Below, one piece after another: positions 1 to 36,526 of a DNA stretch of 64,000 bases. Position 1 is the first letter of the stretch. Every line of letters starts with the position of its first letter. Source of the stretch: Certhia americana (lineage: Eukaryota; Chordata; Aves; Passeriformes; Certhiidae). The stretch lies in NCBI GenBank assembly GCA_018697195.1, contig CM031871.1, positions 373,909 to 437,908 of the forward strand, given 5' to 3'. A program made the position numbers and the translations under genes. The notes below the pieces were generated by a model. It saw only the letters and a list, made by a program, of their open reading frames with translations. It was not told the DNA's origin and did no database searches.

Positions 1-1990
1 AAAGGGTCTCTGTCCAGACCTATGTCCCAGCTTGCTGCCACCTAAAGAGCCAAGCAAACAAGAAGCACAGCCGGTAGAATAAGAAAGCACTGGGTTTTTA
101 GTCACAACCACAGCAGGATTGCTGTTCATACAACCTCTAAGTTTGGACCTCAGCTCTGTTTTAGATGGGACTAGAGCTTGGCTTCTATAGGACTGGGAAA
201 GGTATTTGATCTTACAGTTATTCCTCTAGGCCCATAGTGCTGCAAGTATTCAGTGCCATGATTTTTGATTCTTTGGAGGCCACATTCCCTTCTTCACCTC
301 AGAGCAACTCCCTCCAATTCGCTGAAGCCCACAGCCTGATGTCCAAGTAATCAAACAAGGATGATGTGTTGGGAGCACTCTGGCTTTTCCTTGACAACAG
401 CGTACTTCCCTAATCTTTTTCACCCAGTTACGCCATGGGCAGTGTCAGTCTTTGTTATAGACTGGAGGAAGCCACCTGGTGACAGATATGCTATAGACAG
501 ACAAACTACAGCTGGGTGCAATCCTGAACTGTTGCGCACGGTGATGATGCTCTGGGCAACCAGGGGTCACACCCAGCACACAGCTAAGGCCCCTGTGTAG
601 GGACAGGGATAGAGCTGAGCACCAGTCTGCTCACCCTGGCTCAGAAACAGGAGCACACACAGGTACACATCTGCATCTGGACATTTAATCCCAGAAACAT
701 CCACCCGGTCTGCTCCTGTGCCTTGGGTTTTATCAGAAGCAGACAGTCAAACAGCTGCTGCTTTCACTGCCCAGTGACAGGAAATCCAAAGGGTCTGTTC
801 TCTCTTGGTTTACACAGTGGTGAGTAGTTAACAGCAGGGGTGATCTGCACTGTTTCTTCCTCCTAAATGTTGCTCTTTCAGTGGTTTTTAGACTCAAACT
901 GCAGTCTTTGCAACCTGGGTGGGGACAGAGAGGGGGTTTCTATACACTTTGCTCCAGCATGTCAAGTGGCAGGGTGACAGTGTTATCTCCCCCGAGACAG
1001 GAGGTCACATTCCCACAGTGCTGCTAACGGAAGGCACCAGATCCACAGGCTTGACACAGTACTTTAGGAGGTTAATAAACTGGAAAACATGGCATTTGCT
1101 GTGCCCTTGAGCTAGGCAGTGAGTCCTCTGCCAAGGCCAGGTGAGCTTGCTGCTGCAGCAGCCTTCAGATGGACGTTGCCTTCACACATGTGAAGGCTGA
1201 GGAACGTCAGAGCTGGTTACAACCCCAAGGGAAAATGCTTAGGGACAAAGCAGATGCTGTGAGAAAAAACAGGCAAGAAGAAAGACTATTTTAAAATACT
1301 CCACGCTTGAACAGTAGCAGTGAAGCCAAAACAAAATGTTTTAAAAAAAACAAAAGTCAGCGTGCAGACTGTGGGAAATACAAAGGGGTCATGAGAAATG
1401 AGAAATGCCCAGCAGTGGGAGCAAGTGACCAGGGACCAGCCAGCAGGAGCATGGCCACAGCAGCACAGGGGCAACCAGGCTGGCAGCAGTGCCAGTGACA
1501 CCAGCACACACCATGCCCCCATGTGGTTTTGCATCCCAGGAGCAAATCTGGGACCTGTGGCTAGTGCCTGACACCAGATTCACCAGAACTGCTGACTGAG
1601 GCACTCCCTGGGGTGAAACACTCAGGAGATGCCAAAAGCGAAATTGTCTTTCTCCTTCAGTGCAAGGTCAAAGGGGAATTGGCTCTTTACAATGTGAGAC
1701 GTATTGGAGGGGTATAAGCATAACCTATCCCTAATCCCTGAAAGCCCAGGCAAACTGAAGGGAGAGGCTGTTGGCCTTGATGGGCCTGTAGAGTAGCCTC
1801 ACCACCATGGGAGACAGGGCAGGCTTGAGCAGTCTTGGCCTGTCCCTGGGGTGCCGGGGAGTGGAAGCCCAGGGAGCAGTACAGGACAAGGAACAGTGCA
1901 GTGAACCCTCAGCATAGCATCCTCTGTGGCCCAGGGCCCTCGTTCTTCTCGTGCTGTTGTAACTCCTGCCTCTGTGCCAATGGCTTCCAG
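1..1990 (+). other. CACNA1C: CACNA1C intron upstream of exon 34 (partial)
   Basis: This is intron sequence up to the AG at 1989-1990. I looked for the 33 bp alternatively spliced cassette (human exon 33, S3-S4 linker) and saw no convincing copy, so it probably lies upstream of the window. No repeat family was recognised. The short open frames here have no coding character. Confidence 0.7.
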
Positions 1991-27717
<25,727 letters not shown>

Positions 27718-28280
27718 TTGCCAGGGCTGGAAGCGATGCTGGTTTTTTATTTGTTTCAATGTTCCTAATGGGTTTGTTTCAGAAGTGCCTCACTGTTCTC
27801 GTGACCTGGAGTAACCGGAACAGCGTTCTTCATTCATTTCTGTTGGGACGAGTCGCAGAGTTGGGTGGTGTAAGAAAGCTTTTCAGGAGCGGATATAACC
27901 CCAGCACGTGTCCATGAAGAAAGAGTGAAGAGGAGGAGGAGAAGAAGAGGAGGAGAGACAGCTCCCCCTTTTTTTCAGTCCCTGCACAAGGAACGACAGC
28001 TGCCTCCGGAGCACCAAGGGGAACCTCAGCTTCCTATGGATCGCCCTAGCCAAAAGCACCCTGCGCCAAATGGGTGTCTTTCAACCTTGCTTGTAAAAAT
28101 CATTTTGCACATATTCTGTATGAGCCTCACCGTCTCCATAAAGCCAAGGCCCTTTGACTCGGAAGGAGAGGAAGACTTCTGCTGTGGATTCCCAACACGG
28201 CCACGGGGAGGAGGAAGCAGGAGAAGCCCATGGGCACCCGAGGCGCGGCCCAGCCCTGCCGAGACTCTGGTAGCGGCCCC

Positions 28281-28400
28281 TGACGGCCAATCAGAGCTCG
28301 GGCGGTCACTCGCCAGCCAATTCGAGCTCAGGTGGTCTCCTGACAGCCAATCAGAGCTCAGCGCGCCAACTGTGCCAGCCAATGAAAGAGCAGGCATGGC
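28281..28400 (+). repeat. four ~30 bp repeats each with a CCAAT box
   Basis: CCAAT boxes lie at 28287, 28317, 28347 and 28379, spaced 30, 30 and 32 bp. They sit in repeats of the form tgac(g/a)gccaatcagagctc. The third copy closely matches the first; the second and fourth are more diverged. The unit length divides by three, so stop-free frames exist on both strands. CCAAT on + is the NF-Y site, and regular spacing near three helical turns resembles promoter arrays. Confidence 0.85.
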
Positions 28401-28489
28401 GGCGGGGCTGAAGGGCAGACGGGCCTGTGTAGAGTTCGCAGCTTGGTGTTTTCTTGAAAGCATGTTGCAGTTTTAATTTTGACTATTTT

Positions 28490-28531
28490 GGGGTTTTTTG
28501 GGGGTTTTGGGGGTTGTTTGTTTGTTTGGGG
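28490..28531 (+). other. G/T-rich tract with four G runs (possible G-quadruplex)
   Basis: G runs of 4, 5, 5 and 4 at 28490, 28500, 28509 and 28528 are separated by T-rich loops of 6, 4 and 14 nt. The last loop is long, so this is a weaker quadruplex candidate. It lies in the inferred 3'UTR, so it could fold in RNA. Confidence 0.6.
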
Positions 28532-28911
28532 TTTTTGTTTGGTTGGTTTTTGAGGGAGAAGGGAGTGTTTACAGCCTTTTGTAATCACCTACCTTTTTTG
28601 TTTTGGTTTATTTTCAATATTTTCACCTTTGCAGATGTTAAATTGGTTTGATCATGTATTATTTAAACTGGGGGGTGGGGGTCGTTTCTCCATTGGAATT
28701 TGGTAGTAGTATAATGATAGATGAGTTTTACCAACCGTTATGTACACCAAGAATTTGTAATTTTATTTACGAGCAACTGAAACCTTTTTTTGTTGTTGTT
28801 TTATAATTTAAAGATAGTAGGCAATGCACTTGATATAGTCTTGCACATTTGAGTGATTGATTTGGGTTCTTTTTAGCGCTAGGTGTATCTGTGAGCGTGG
28901 GAGCAATGGGA

Positions 28912-28946
28912 GTGAGTGTGTGTGTGCGTACGTGTGTATGTGTGTA
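28912..28946 (+). repeat. TG-rich microsatellite
   Basis: An interrupted (TG)n tract of about 35 bp with CG and TATG interruptions. Confidence 0.85.
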
Positions 28947-29110
28947 AGAGCAGTTCTCCACGTCCTGGTTTGAGCTGCGGGAGATCTGTTATCTGGGGCC
29001 ATTCGAATGCAAAAACAAACCACTGTCTCTGCTTTTGAAAAGGGAATCAGTAACTTTGCATTTTCTGTTCCACAAGATATGCAAAAACAATGCAATAATA
29101 TTAATTTTAA

Positions 29111-29116
29111 AATAAA
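29111..29116 (+). terminator. CACNA1C: proximal poly(A) signal AATAAA of CACNA1C
   Basis: An AATAAA about 1.4 kb after the stop codon in AT-rich sequence, with a G/T-rich element about 50 bp downstream (29165-29177). It could give a short 3'UTR isoform. Confidence 0.5.
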
Positions 29117-32100
29117 ATTGTAAGTTGTGTCGGCATTAAAACTGTATAGAAAAAAAAAATTTAATGGGGGGGGTGGAGGAAAAAAAAAAAAAAAAAAAAA
29201 ACCACAAAAACAAACAAACCAGAAGACGTTATGCTTCAATATATTCCATGTGATGTTTTATTGCATTGATAATGTTTCTGTTGAAGAAACCGTTATACTT
29301 GAATTCAGGTCAGTTTCAGTATTTTTCAAATATTTTTTTAAAATGAATTGCAATTGTGCCAAGCAAAGATAATGAATTGAATTAAGTTTGTTTAAAAAAA
29401 AAAAAATCACTTCTTGTATATTTTGCTGCATGTCAAGTGAATCATTTCGTATTTGGAATGTGCCAAGCTTTACCTTTGAACTTTTAAGTGCTTTTTTACG
29501 TGTGGTCGGGGAAAGGGTACTATTTTTTTTTTCCTTTTTTAATTTGTACAACGAACAAAGTGTACCTGGTGTAAGTAACTATTCTGCAATCCACTGACAG
29601 GTTGAACGTTACTGATTTTGCATATCTTGTGTTCATTCTCCTTCTTCCTCACTCCCTTTTAACGTGCACAATGATTTTATCAGTAGAGAATCTTTCTTCC
29701 CAAGCTTTATTTTCTTTCCTTTTGCTCAGTTCTTCTAAAGGTCTCATCCCGCTTATGGGTAGCAAGACCCCTAAAGCCCATTTGTCAGATCCACCCTACA
29801 CGTTCAGCTGGCACCAGCAATTTTAAGGAGCAGGGGGGATAAAAATCTGGCTTCAAAATTATTTTATTAAATAGCTGAACCCTGATCAATTCTAGCAGGA
29901 TCCTGGGATTAGAAATGCAAGAATCAGAATAGCTGGCAAAGTCAGGTTTTCTAACCCTGGTCTGGGCTGAAAGCAGAGGGAGAGGGAGAGAGCTGCAGAT
30001 CTTTATTAGGAGAATTGCTGCAGACTGGTCAAGATGCAGGTACCAAGTGACTTTTTTGGTGTTCCTATGCATGGTCTCAATCCTCTTCCCAGACTTCAGT
30101 GGATGGGGCAGGTACTAAGTCACAAAACATTTGGCAGCACAGCATGTCCCAGACACAGTTCCTGACTAGCAAGAGTGAAACTCTCACACTGACCGTTGGC
30201 CCTAGCCTTGAGAGAGGCTGAAAAAACAATCACATATTGTTAGATTTTATGGAACTGATTTCTGTCTAGGCTACTGCTGTTTTTTCTCCCTCCTCAGGAT
30301 GATTCACAAACTTGCAGATCAGTTCTGAGGTGTGATCTGACTCAGAGCTAAACTTTGAATCAAATCTTCTGCAGATGTCCGAGAACACTCTCCACTGTAT
30401 ACATTGATTACATTATTTTTGTGATGATCTTGTTTTTCTTCTTGATTTCTCTGGGGCATAAAGGAGAAATAGCAAAGGTATTTTTGACTGTACTTTTTGA
30501 ACCAGACAGTGTCAGCTCAAGATACCTTGGAAAAAAACAAGTACTAGAGAAATATGAGTCTATTTTACAAGAATCTGTCATAAGACATAATTCAAGGCTT
30601 CCCTAGAGAAAGTAACCAGCTGATGTGGGTCAGTCTCAGCTTTCATCCCTGGTGTGTGGATGGAGATGGGCACACCCTATGTGTCTCCCTGTGAGTTTGC
30701 TGCTGCTGGTGCTGATGTGTTCCAAAGGTACTTGAAAGGGGAAAATGCTTGTGCCTGACTGTTCCTGAAAAGGCCATTTAAGGGCTCCCTAACTCATTTT
30801 CTTTCACTGCAAAGTCCATCTGACCCTCCCAATGGATGACAGGGGTTCTTTACTCCTGAAAAACAGTGCTTACATAAATTAGAGTTGATAATAAGCATTT
30901 TCAATGCTTGACCACCTATATTTTAGGATTTTTCTCGATGGGAAGGAAAATGACAGGAAGGATTGTGCCCCAGGCATTCTTGGTGGAAGCTGCTTCTCAG
31001 AGCCTACAATGGCGATGGGAAACCCCCGCTCTCTCCTGGAAGACCCTGTAGGTGTTGTAGAGTGGAAGATGTATGCCTAGCAGAGAATGCAAATGACTTC
31101 TGCAGTTTGAGGGGCAGGTTTAGTAATTTAGTAAGTTTAGTAATTGCTGATGCCAGCTGTGCAAATTTCTGGGGAGGGTGGTTTTTTGGGTTTTTTTTTT
31201 TCATTTGAGGTACTTCCAATGTGCACACTGTGAGTGACAGGCCTGAGCAAAGAGCTGCTGTCTCCTGTGAGTGAGGCAGTCCGGGGGACTGTGGGAAGGA
31301 GGGGGCAGGTTTAGTTTCTGGAGTGTCTCCCTGTGTATGGGAGTAGATGGTGGGTTCAATCACTGTGCTGTGGGTGAAAGCTTTGAAGGAATCAATGGCT
31401 GAGAAGTGGCATAGAAGGAAAGAATGGGGAAGATGATATGCTGTTTGCCTCTGAGTATCTCTGACTCACAAGAGGACACTGCAGACTAAAGATGTTTCTT
31501 ATAAAACAACAAACCTCCTCCCTGTATCACTCCTGCTCATTAGTCCGGACAGTGCTGGGCCAGCCACATTGGGTGCATTTCTTTATTTCTTCCTTATTTC
31601 TGTGTGGCTGACGTTTTGGGAAAGCAAGTGGAACTTATGATCCAGAGGTGGAGTTTGATTGTCCACAGACCTTTTGTGCATCATCTGCCTCTTCAGCTGG
31701 ACATGTGGATGATGATGGTGTAGATGCTGCTGCTACTGCAGGGGTCCCACCTGTTTTCTTGCCCTGCCCACCACACCCCAGCTTGGAGGGACAGCCAGAG
31801 AAGCGCCATGTACAGAACCGCATCTATTTCTTCTTTGTTTTCTGACTCACAACCCTGCCCCAGTGACTACGATGACAACAACAACAAAAAAAAGGGCAAA
31901 TGCATTTTTTACATTTCTTGATAATTTCCAAAGCAATGTATCATTGCTTTCTTTAGACTGACGCCAATATAACAGTTGTATGGGTCTCAGCCAGGCTCCT
32001 GTGTCTTTTCTGCCTGAGTTTCAGATTGCTGTATGAAATGTATGCGCGTTTGCACACTGACACAACCAGATGAGGTGGTGGCACCCTGAGCCTGTGGGGT

Positions 32101-34666
32101 TGGTCACCTGTGTCACAGATGGAGTTGGAGGCCATGCTTCATACATTTAGAGGAGAAACCCCAACCCAGTGGTCCAGGGAGCTGAAGTGAAGCAGCCCTA
32201 CTGAGACAGAACTGAGTATCCTGAGATACATCCATGGTCCTGCTGTGACTGTCCCTACAGCACAGGCACTAGGGGGGAGAGGAACATTGAGCGGGGAATT
32301 TGGTGCACAACAATAATGAAGTAGAATCCAGTCAGGGGTTTCTGGTAGCAGCGAGATTGCATCAGTTCCCATAATGAAAACTGCAGTGCATATAAAGAAA
32401 ACATTCCAGCCATCAGAAGCCCCAGTTCCCATCTTGCTAACGTGAGGCTAGAGGGCATTAGAGGCCAAGGAGGTTGTATTGATGCAAAGAATGTGGAAAA
32501 CAAGAACTGGGCCCTAAATGTAATTAGATCTTTCCGCCATTTATTTTCTTCTTCAGAGAAGTCTAAGAAATACAATTCTCAATAGCTGCGCAGGATTTCT
32601 TTTTTTCTTCTTTTGAATGTTGTGAAACTTTTAAAGTTTTATTCTGGGTGAGCAAGTCCAGGGATCCAGAAGGTCTCCAATGGTATTTCAGTCCTGGAGC
32701 TTTCATCTCTGTTTCTGCTTTGTTTCTGGAAACCTGAGACCACTCTAGCCTTGCTGCTACAGATCCCTGAGGTTGGGTGGGTGAGGAGAGAAGCACAGCA
32801 GGAGATATGTCCTGTTCTGAACAGATTGGGCTCCAATTGCTTTCAGAAAAGTCTGTATCATCACACTGGAATGGAAAAAAAAATGTCTTCTGATACAAAC
32901 TTTAGTGTTCTAGTTAAATTCTCCATTCTTCTTCTCTCCCTTATGGGGAACTTAACACTTGAGCATAAAATCCAGGCCTTCTTTAGGGGCACAGGGCTCG
33001 ACTGAGTTGCCTTAAAGTGGGTGTCCACCGTCACTTGAGATACTCGACAGTATCCTCTGCCAGGTCTGCCACAGCTGGTAGGGAGAGGCACAGCTCTGGC
33101 CCAGGCAGGGCTGGTGTCACAGTCCCCAGCCCCAGAGGATGGCAGAGATCTCAGGTGGCAGGGGACAATTAGGCAACTTAATCAAGTCCCTTTTTTAAAG
33201 GGCTAATTGAGAGGAACAGCACCAATGACTGATATAATGAGGGAATCTTCATTAGCATTACCAAGGGCTTAGTTAGGCAGGATCAGGAACTTGTCTCCAC
33301 ACTCCCATGCTGTTGTTTTTCTACCCCATGTCAGCTACTCTGCCTCCTCTCCTGCGGCCTGAAGTTGGCAGTGCTCTGTCCAGTCCTTTCCTTAGGCCAG
33401 GATTAGTGGCTAAATCCCAGGCCCAGGGGAGCAGAGACAGGCCCTGGCAAGAACAGGCATCACTCCACTCAACCATGGATTTTTCTGCCAGCATTCCAAC
33501 AGCCCCTTTCCAAAGGTTTTTCCTATTTGAGACAGAATGAAAAACACCATTTGTTGGCATTATCATTCAGGTGATTAAATACCTGTGTTTTTCTGTTAGT
33601 TCTTTCCCAATTAGGCTGAAATGCTTTTAGTATTTTAAGCATCCTAAAGTCAGTCTGCTCCCATCTCAAGCACCTAGGTAGACTGGCAGCCAATACTATC
33701 TAAACATAATCAACTTTATGATTGCTCATAGAAATGATTGTTTCAAGCTTATTTAGTCTTAACAGTTTGAATGTGGGAAGATGGAGGAGGAGGAGGAGGA
33801 GTGACATTGTAAATATCTCTGACAAACATTGCTGCATCAAAAAAAACCAAGGGGAGATACTTATAAAACTGCCTTAAAAATCAATTCTGAATGATGAATC
33901 TCCCTCCAAACAATTGTCATTTGATAGAACAAGGGATGAGTCACTATGGGTGAATTCTGGCAAGAAGTGGTTGGAATCTAGTCCAGTTTCAGGAGCAGAA
34001 GTGTAATTTAGGAGCTGATCTCAGTCTGAATTCACATCAGCACCAAGGACTGAGCACTGCAGGATCCAAAGGGTTTAAGGTTCAGGGGTACTGTCTCTGC
34101 ATGGTTTGGGTCTGGCCCGGCAGGTACTGCGTACCGGTGTTTCCCAGTGACTTCAGGGAAGATGGGGTTCCTCAGCACCTCTTAAGTTCAGGCCCTGAAG
34201 CACCATTTCCTGCTCTGACCATCAGCTATAAATGTCAATAAATATAAGTGTTTTGCCTTCATTTGAATTGCCCAGAGCTGTAAAATGACCTCTCTCAAGT
34301 ATAAATCAGTCCAGACATAAACCTCCTCTCCCACTCTTTCCTACACTCCCTGCCCACCTTCCCAGCCCTCCCTTGCACCTCCACCCTTTCCTGTCTTAAT
34401 TCTTTACCTCCTTCCACACTTTTATATCTAGTTTTCATGGACCCACAGAAATGCTTTTGTAAATACTGCTGTACAGTTTGTAACTGTCATGTAAGCCTGT
34501 CATCAGTGCCAGAGTCCGTCTTGCCCTCTCGCACGTTTTAAAATCAACAGGAAAGTTAGAGCGAATGGCCCGCCAGTGAGCTATAGGGTCATCTCTGTGT
34601 GGGACAAATGTATATTCCTGTAAGATTGCATTTTTATCTAAGGAATGATGTTATTTTAAAATTGCT

Positions 34667-34672
34667 AATAAA
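34667..34672 (+). terminator. CACNA1C: distal poly(A) signal AATAAA of CACNA1C
   Basis: An AATAAA about 6.95 kb after the stop codon, followed within 30 bp by a T-rich stretch (gatttgttc). It is chosen as the main 3' end because it fits the usual length of this UTR. Another AATAAA lies at 34237. Confidence 0.55.
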
Positions 34673-34690
34673 TTTCTAAACAATGTCCAG

Positions 34691-35929
34691 ATTTGTTCAA
34701 TATTGTAAATGGTATCAAAACTTGGCATTGCTCCCTCCTACCAACAGTGGCTGAAAATTAAGATAGCTTCCAGCAGCCCCTTATTTCCCATTGGCAACCC
34801 CACTGCCATTCAGGGGGTCTTGTCCCTATTTAAGGGGCTGCAGAACAGTCTGGACAGCCACAGCCTGCCCTGCTAAACAGCAGCTTAGGAAATCCAACTG
34901 CTCTCTGTACTGCTGTCACCACAGAAATTCTGCCATGTCATGATGTCCAACGTGTGACTCATGCGCAACCACACACTTAACATTTTCTCTACTGGATTCC
35001 TTCTTACCAAGCACATGCAACAGAAAATGAATGCCCTCAGCTTAAATACAGTGTAATTAGTATATACATAAGCCATGAAGCTAATGGGATGATAACAAGT
35101 AATGTTCCACACGCTTGTCGATGGAACAAATTTGTTATACCACGGTTATCAGGAAATTACACTGCAATGCCAGCTGAGCACTGTGTTTGTGCCACAGCAT
35201 TATAAATCCCAGTGTACTCAGCCCAAGCACATCAGTCTAAGGTTCAGTAAAATAATACCTAAAGAAAAAAGAATAGGGTTTTTTCAGTTACACATGTACA
35301 TATAAATATTTTTCTCCAACTTGCACACAATTGTCAGAACTACAGGTTTTGCTGCTACTATTAAATAGTGGTGGCACAACCTGTTAAAACCCAGGAGGCA
35401 ATGAAAATCTGCAGATGTCATCAGTGCAGGGCAGAAGGAATGGCAGAAGGACCACCAACAAAACATCATTATCTACAGACTCAGACTGGCCACCAGTTAG
35501 ACATTTTCCACCAAACCACACAAAACCACCATGCTCATGGCTGCTGGTCAAAGCCCAGCAAAGGGCTCAGCTTTGTTGGAAAACTCCCTGAGGTGGGAAC
35601 TCAGCTGAGTTACATTACTCCCTGAGTTAATGGTCTCTGCGTGAGACCATTAGGTGAAATCCATGGCAAAGAACAAGTGATAGTGGCTGTGGGCGTGTTG
35701 TAGTGTGAAAAAAGTGCAAAACCTGGAGTTAAACCTGTGAGACAGCTGATATGGGGTGAACATCAGGAACAAGTGACAAGTTTGCACAGTCGGCTGTGAA
35801 GTGGATGCATTTAGAACAGCCCCACAACTGGAAAAGCAGATCATACACCTATAATGCTTTTTGTTCAGCAGCTACAGAGTGCTGCTGATGTCAGTTTTTA
35901 ATGCTCACGGCATTTACCCGAAGCCAGAG
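34691..35929. other. intergenic gap between CACNA1C and IL17RA
   Basis: About 1.2 kb with no gene, RNA or repeat that I recognise. The two same-strand genes are therefore close, with roughly 1.7 kb from the inferred CACNA1C end to the IL17RA start codon. Confidence 0.6.
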
Positions 35930-36157
35930 ACGTGCACTGGAGTTGTACCTCAACACGAGGAAAAACTTGTTTACATCCAGGGCGGCAGAGCCCCGGAACA
36001 GCTGCCCAGGGAGGCCGTGGAGTCTCTCTCTCTGGAAGCGTCCCAAACCCAGCTGGACGCGTTCCTGTGTCACCTGCTCCAGGTGACCCTGCCTTAGCGG
36101 GAGTGTTGGCATGATAATCTCCAGCGCTCCTTTCCAATCCTGGCGATTCTGTGATGA
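35930..36157 (+). mobile_element. CR1 LINE 3' fragment, sense orientation, abutting IL17RA promoter
   Basis: It contains typical CR1 tail sequence on +: ggaacagctgcccaggga, gtggagtctc, ggatgataatctccag-like sequence, and the terminal cctttccaatcctggcgattctgtgat. It is unusually rich in CpG and ends about 250 bp before the IL17RA start codon. It is 5'-truncated and cannot be active. Confidence 0.88.
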
Positions 36158-36229
36158 GCACGCAGCCCTCGTGACCCTCCCGCTGACCCACGAACAGACG
36201 AACCCCAGGTCGAAGCAGGTTAGGCTCTT

Positions 36230-36409
36230 TAGCCTCAACTTCAGCCCACGGACGGCGCTGTCGCCGGCAGGGAGGAGCCACTCGCGGCTCGCCACCCTTC
36301 CTCCGGCCTCACACGGCGGGCGGGTCCCGCTCCGCGCCGCCCCGGCCCCTCCTCAGGTGCGGCCCCGCCCGGCCCGAGCCCGGAAGCGCCGGGTGACGGT
36401 GCGGGGGCG
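36230..36409 (+). promoter_or_regulatory. IL17RA: IL17RA CpG-rich promoter
   Basis: The sequence becomes very GC- and CpG-rich from about 36160 through 36720. Just before the start codon are GC-box-like ccccgcccgg (about 36364), an ETS-type ccggaagc at 36380-36387 and a CRE-like gtgacg at 36393. No TATA box is evident. This is the usual make-up of a housekeeping-type CpG-island promoter; the transcription start itself is not visible. Confidence 0.7.
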
Positions 36410-36526
36410 ATGGCGGGCTCGGGGTCGCTGCTGCTCCTGCTGCTGCCCCTGCCGTTCCGGCTGCCCGCAGCCGCGGCCCTGCGGCTGCTGCTGGATGCCG
36501 CGCCGCCCTTCACCTGTTCGCAGCCG
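36410..36526 (+). CDS. IL17RA: IL17RA exon 1: start and signal peptide
   Basis: The exon is 117 bp, residues 1-39, phase 0. The ATG in gggggcgATGGCGG has G at +4. MAGSGSLLLLLLPLPFRLP is a leucine-rich signal peptide, probably cut near AAAA-LR. The mature start leads to FTCSQP, which aligns with the human CSQP. The donor is gtaagc. Confidence 0.93.

Larger units (their letters stand above)
27718..34690 (+). other. CACNA1C: CACNA1C 3'UTR (inferred, about 7 kb)
   Basis: No coding-quality frame or recognisable splice structure occurs between the stop codon and an AATAAA at 34667. A 6-7 kb 3'UTR fits what I recall of mammalian CACNA1C. The last 400 bp before 34690 are AT-rich in the manner of an mRNA end. 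It contains the CCAAT repeats, G/T-rich and TG tracts, a 22 bp A run at 29180-29201 and several alternative poly(A) signals. The exact 3' end is inferred, not seen. Frames of 183 codons (+) and 145 codons (-) at about 28.0-28.5 kb are repeat-driven. Confidence 0.6.

Noticed and set aside
1..1990. Alternatively spliced exon 33 of CACNA1C
   Set aside because: No 33 bp segment with flanking splice sites and the expected composition was found; short matches near 540 and 650 do not fit.
27925..28476. 183-codon plus-strand and 145-codon minus-strand open frames after the CACNA1C stop
   Set aside because: They overlap each other on opposite strands and depend on the 30 bp CCAAT repeats, whose length divisible by three keeps frames open. 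No homology to any family.
35891..36295. Overlapping open frames on both strands before IL17RA
   Set aside because: They lie within the CR1 fragment and the CpG island.
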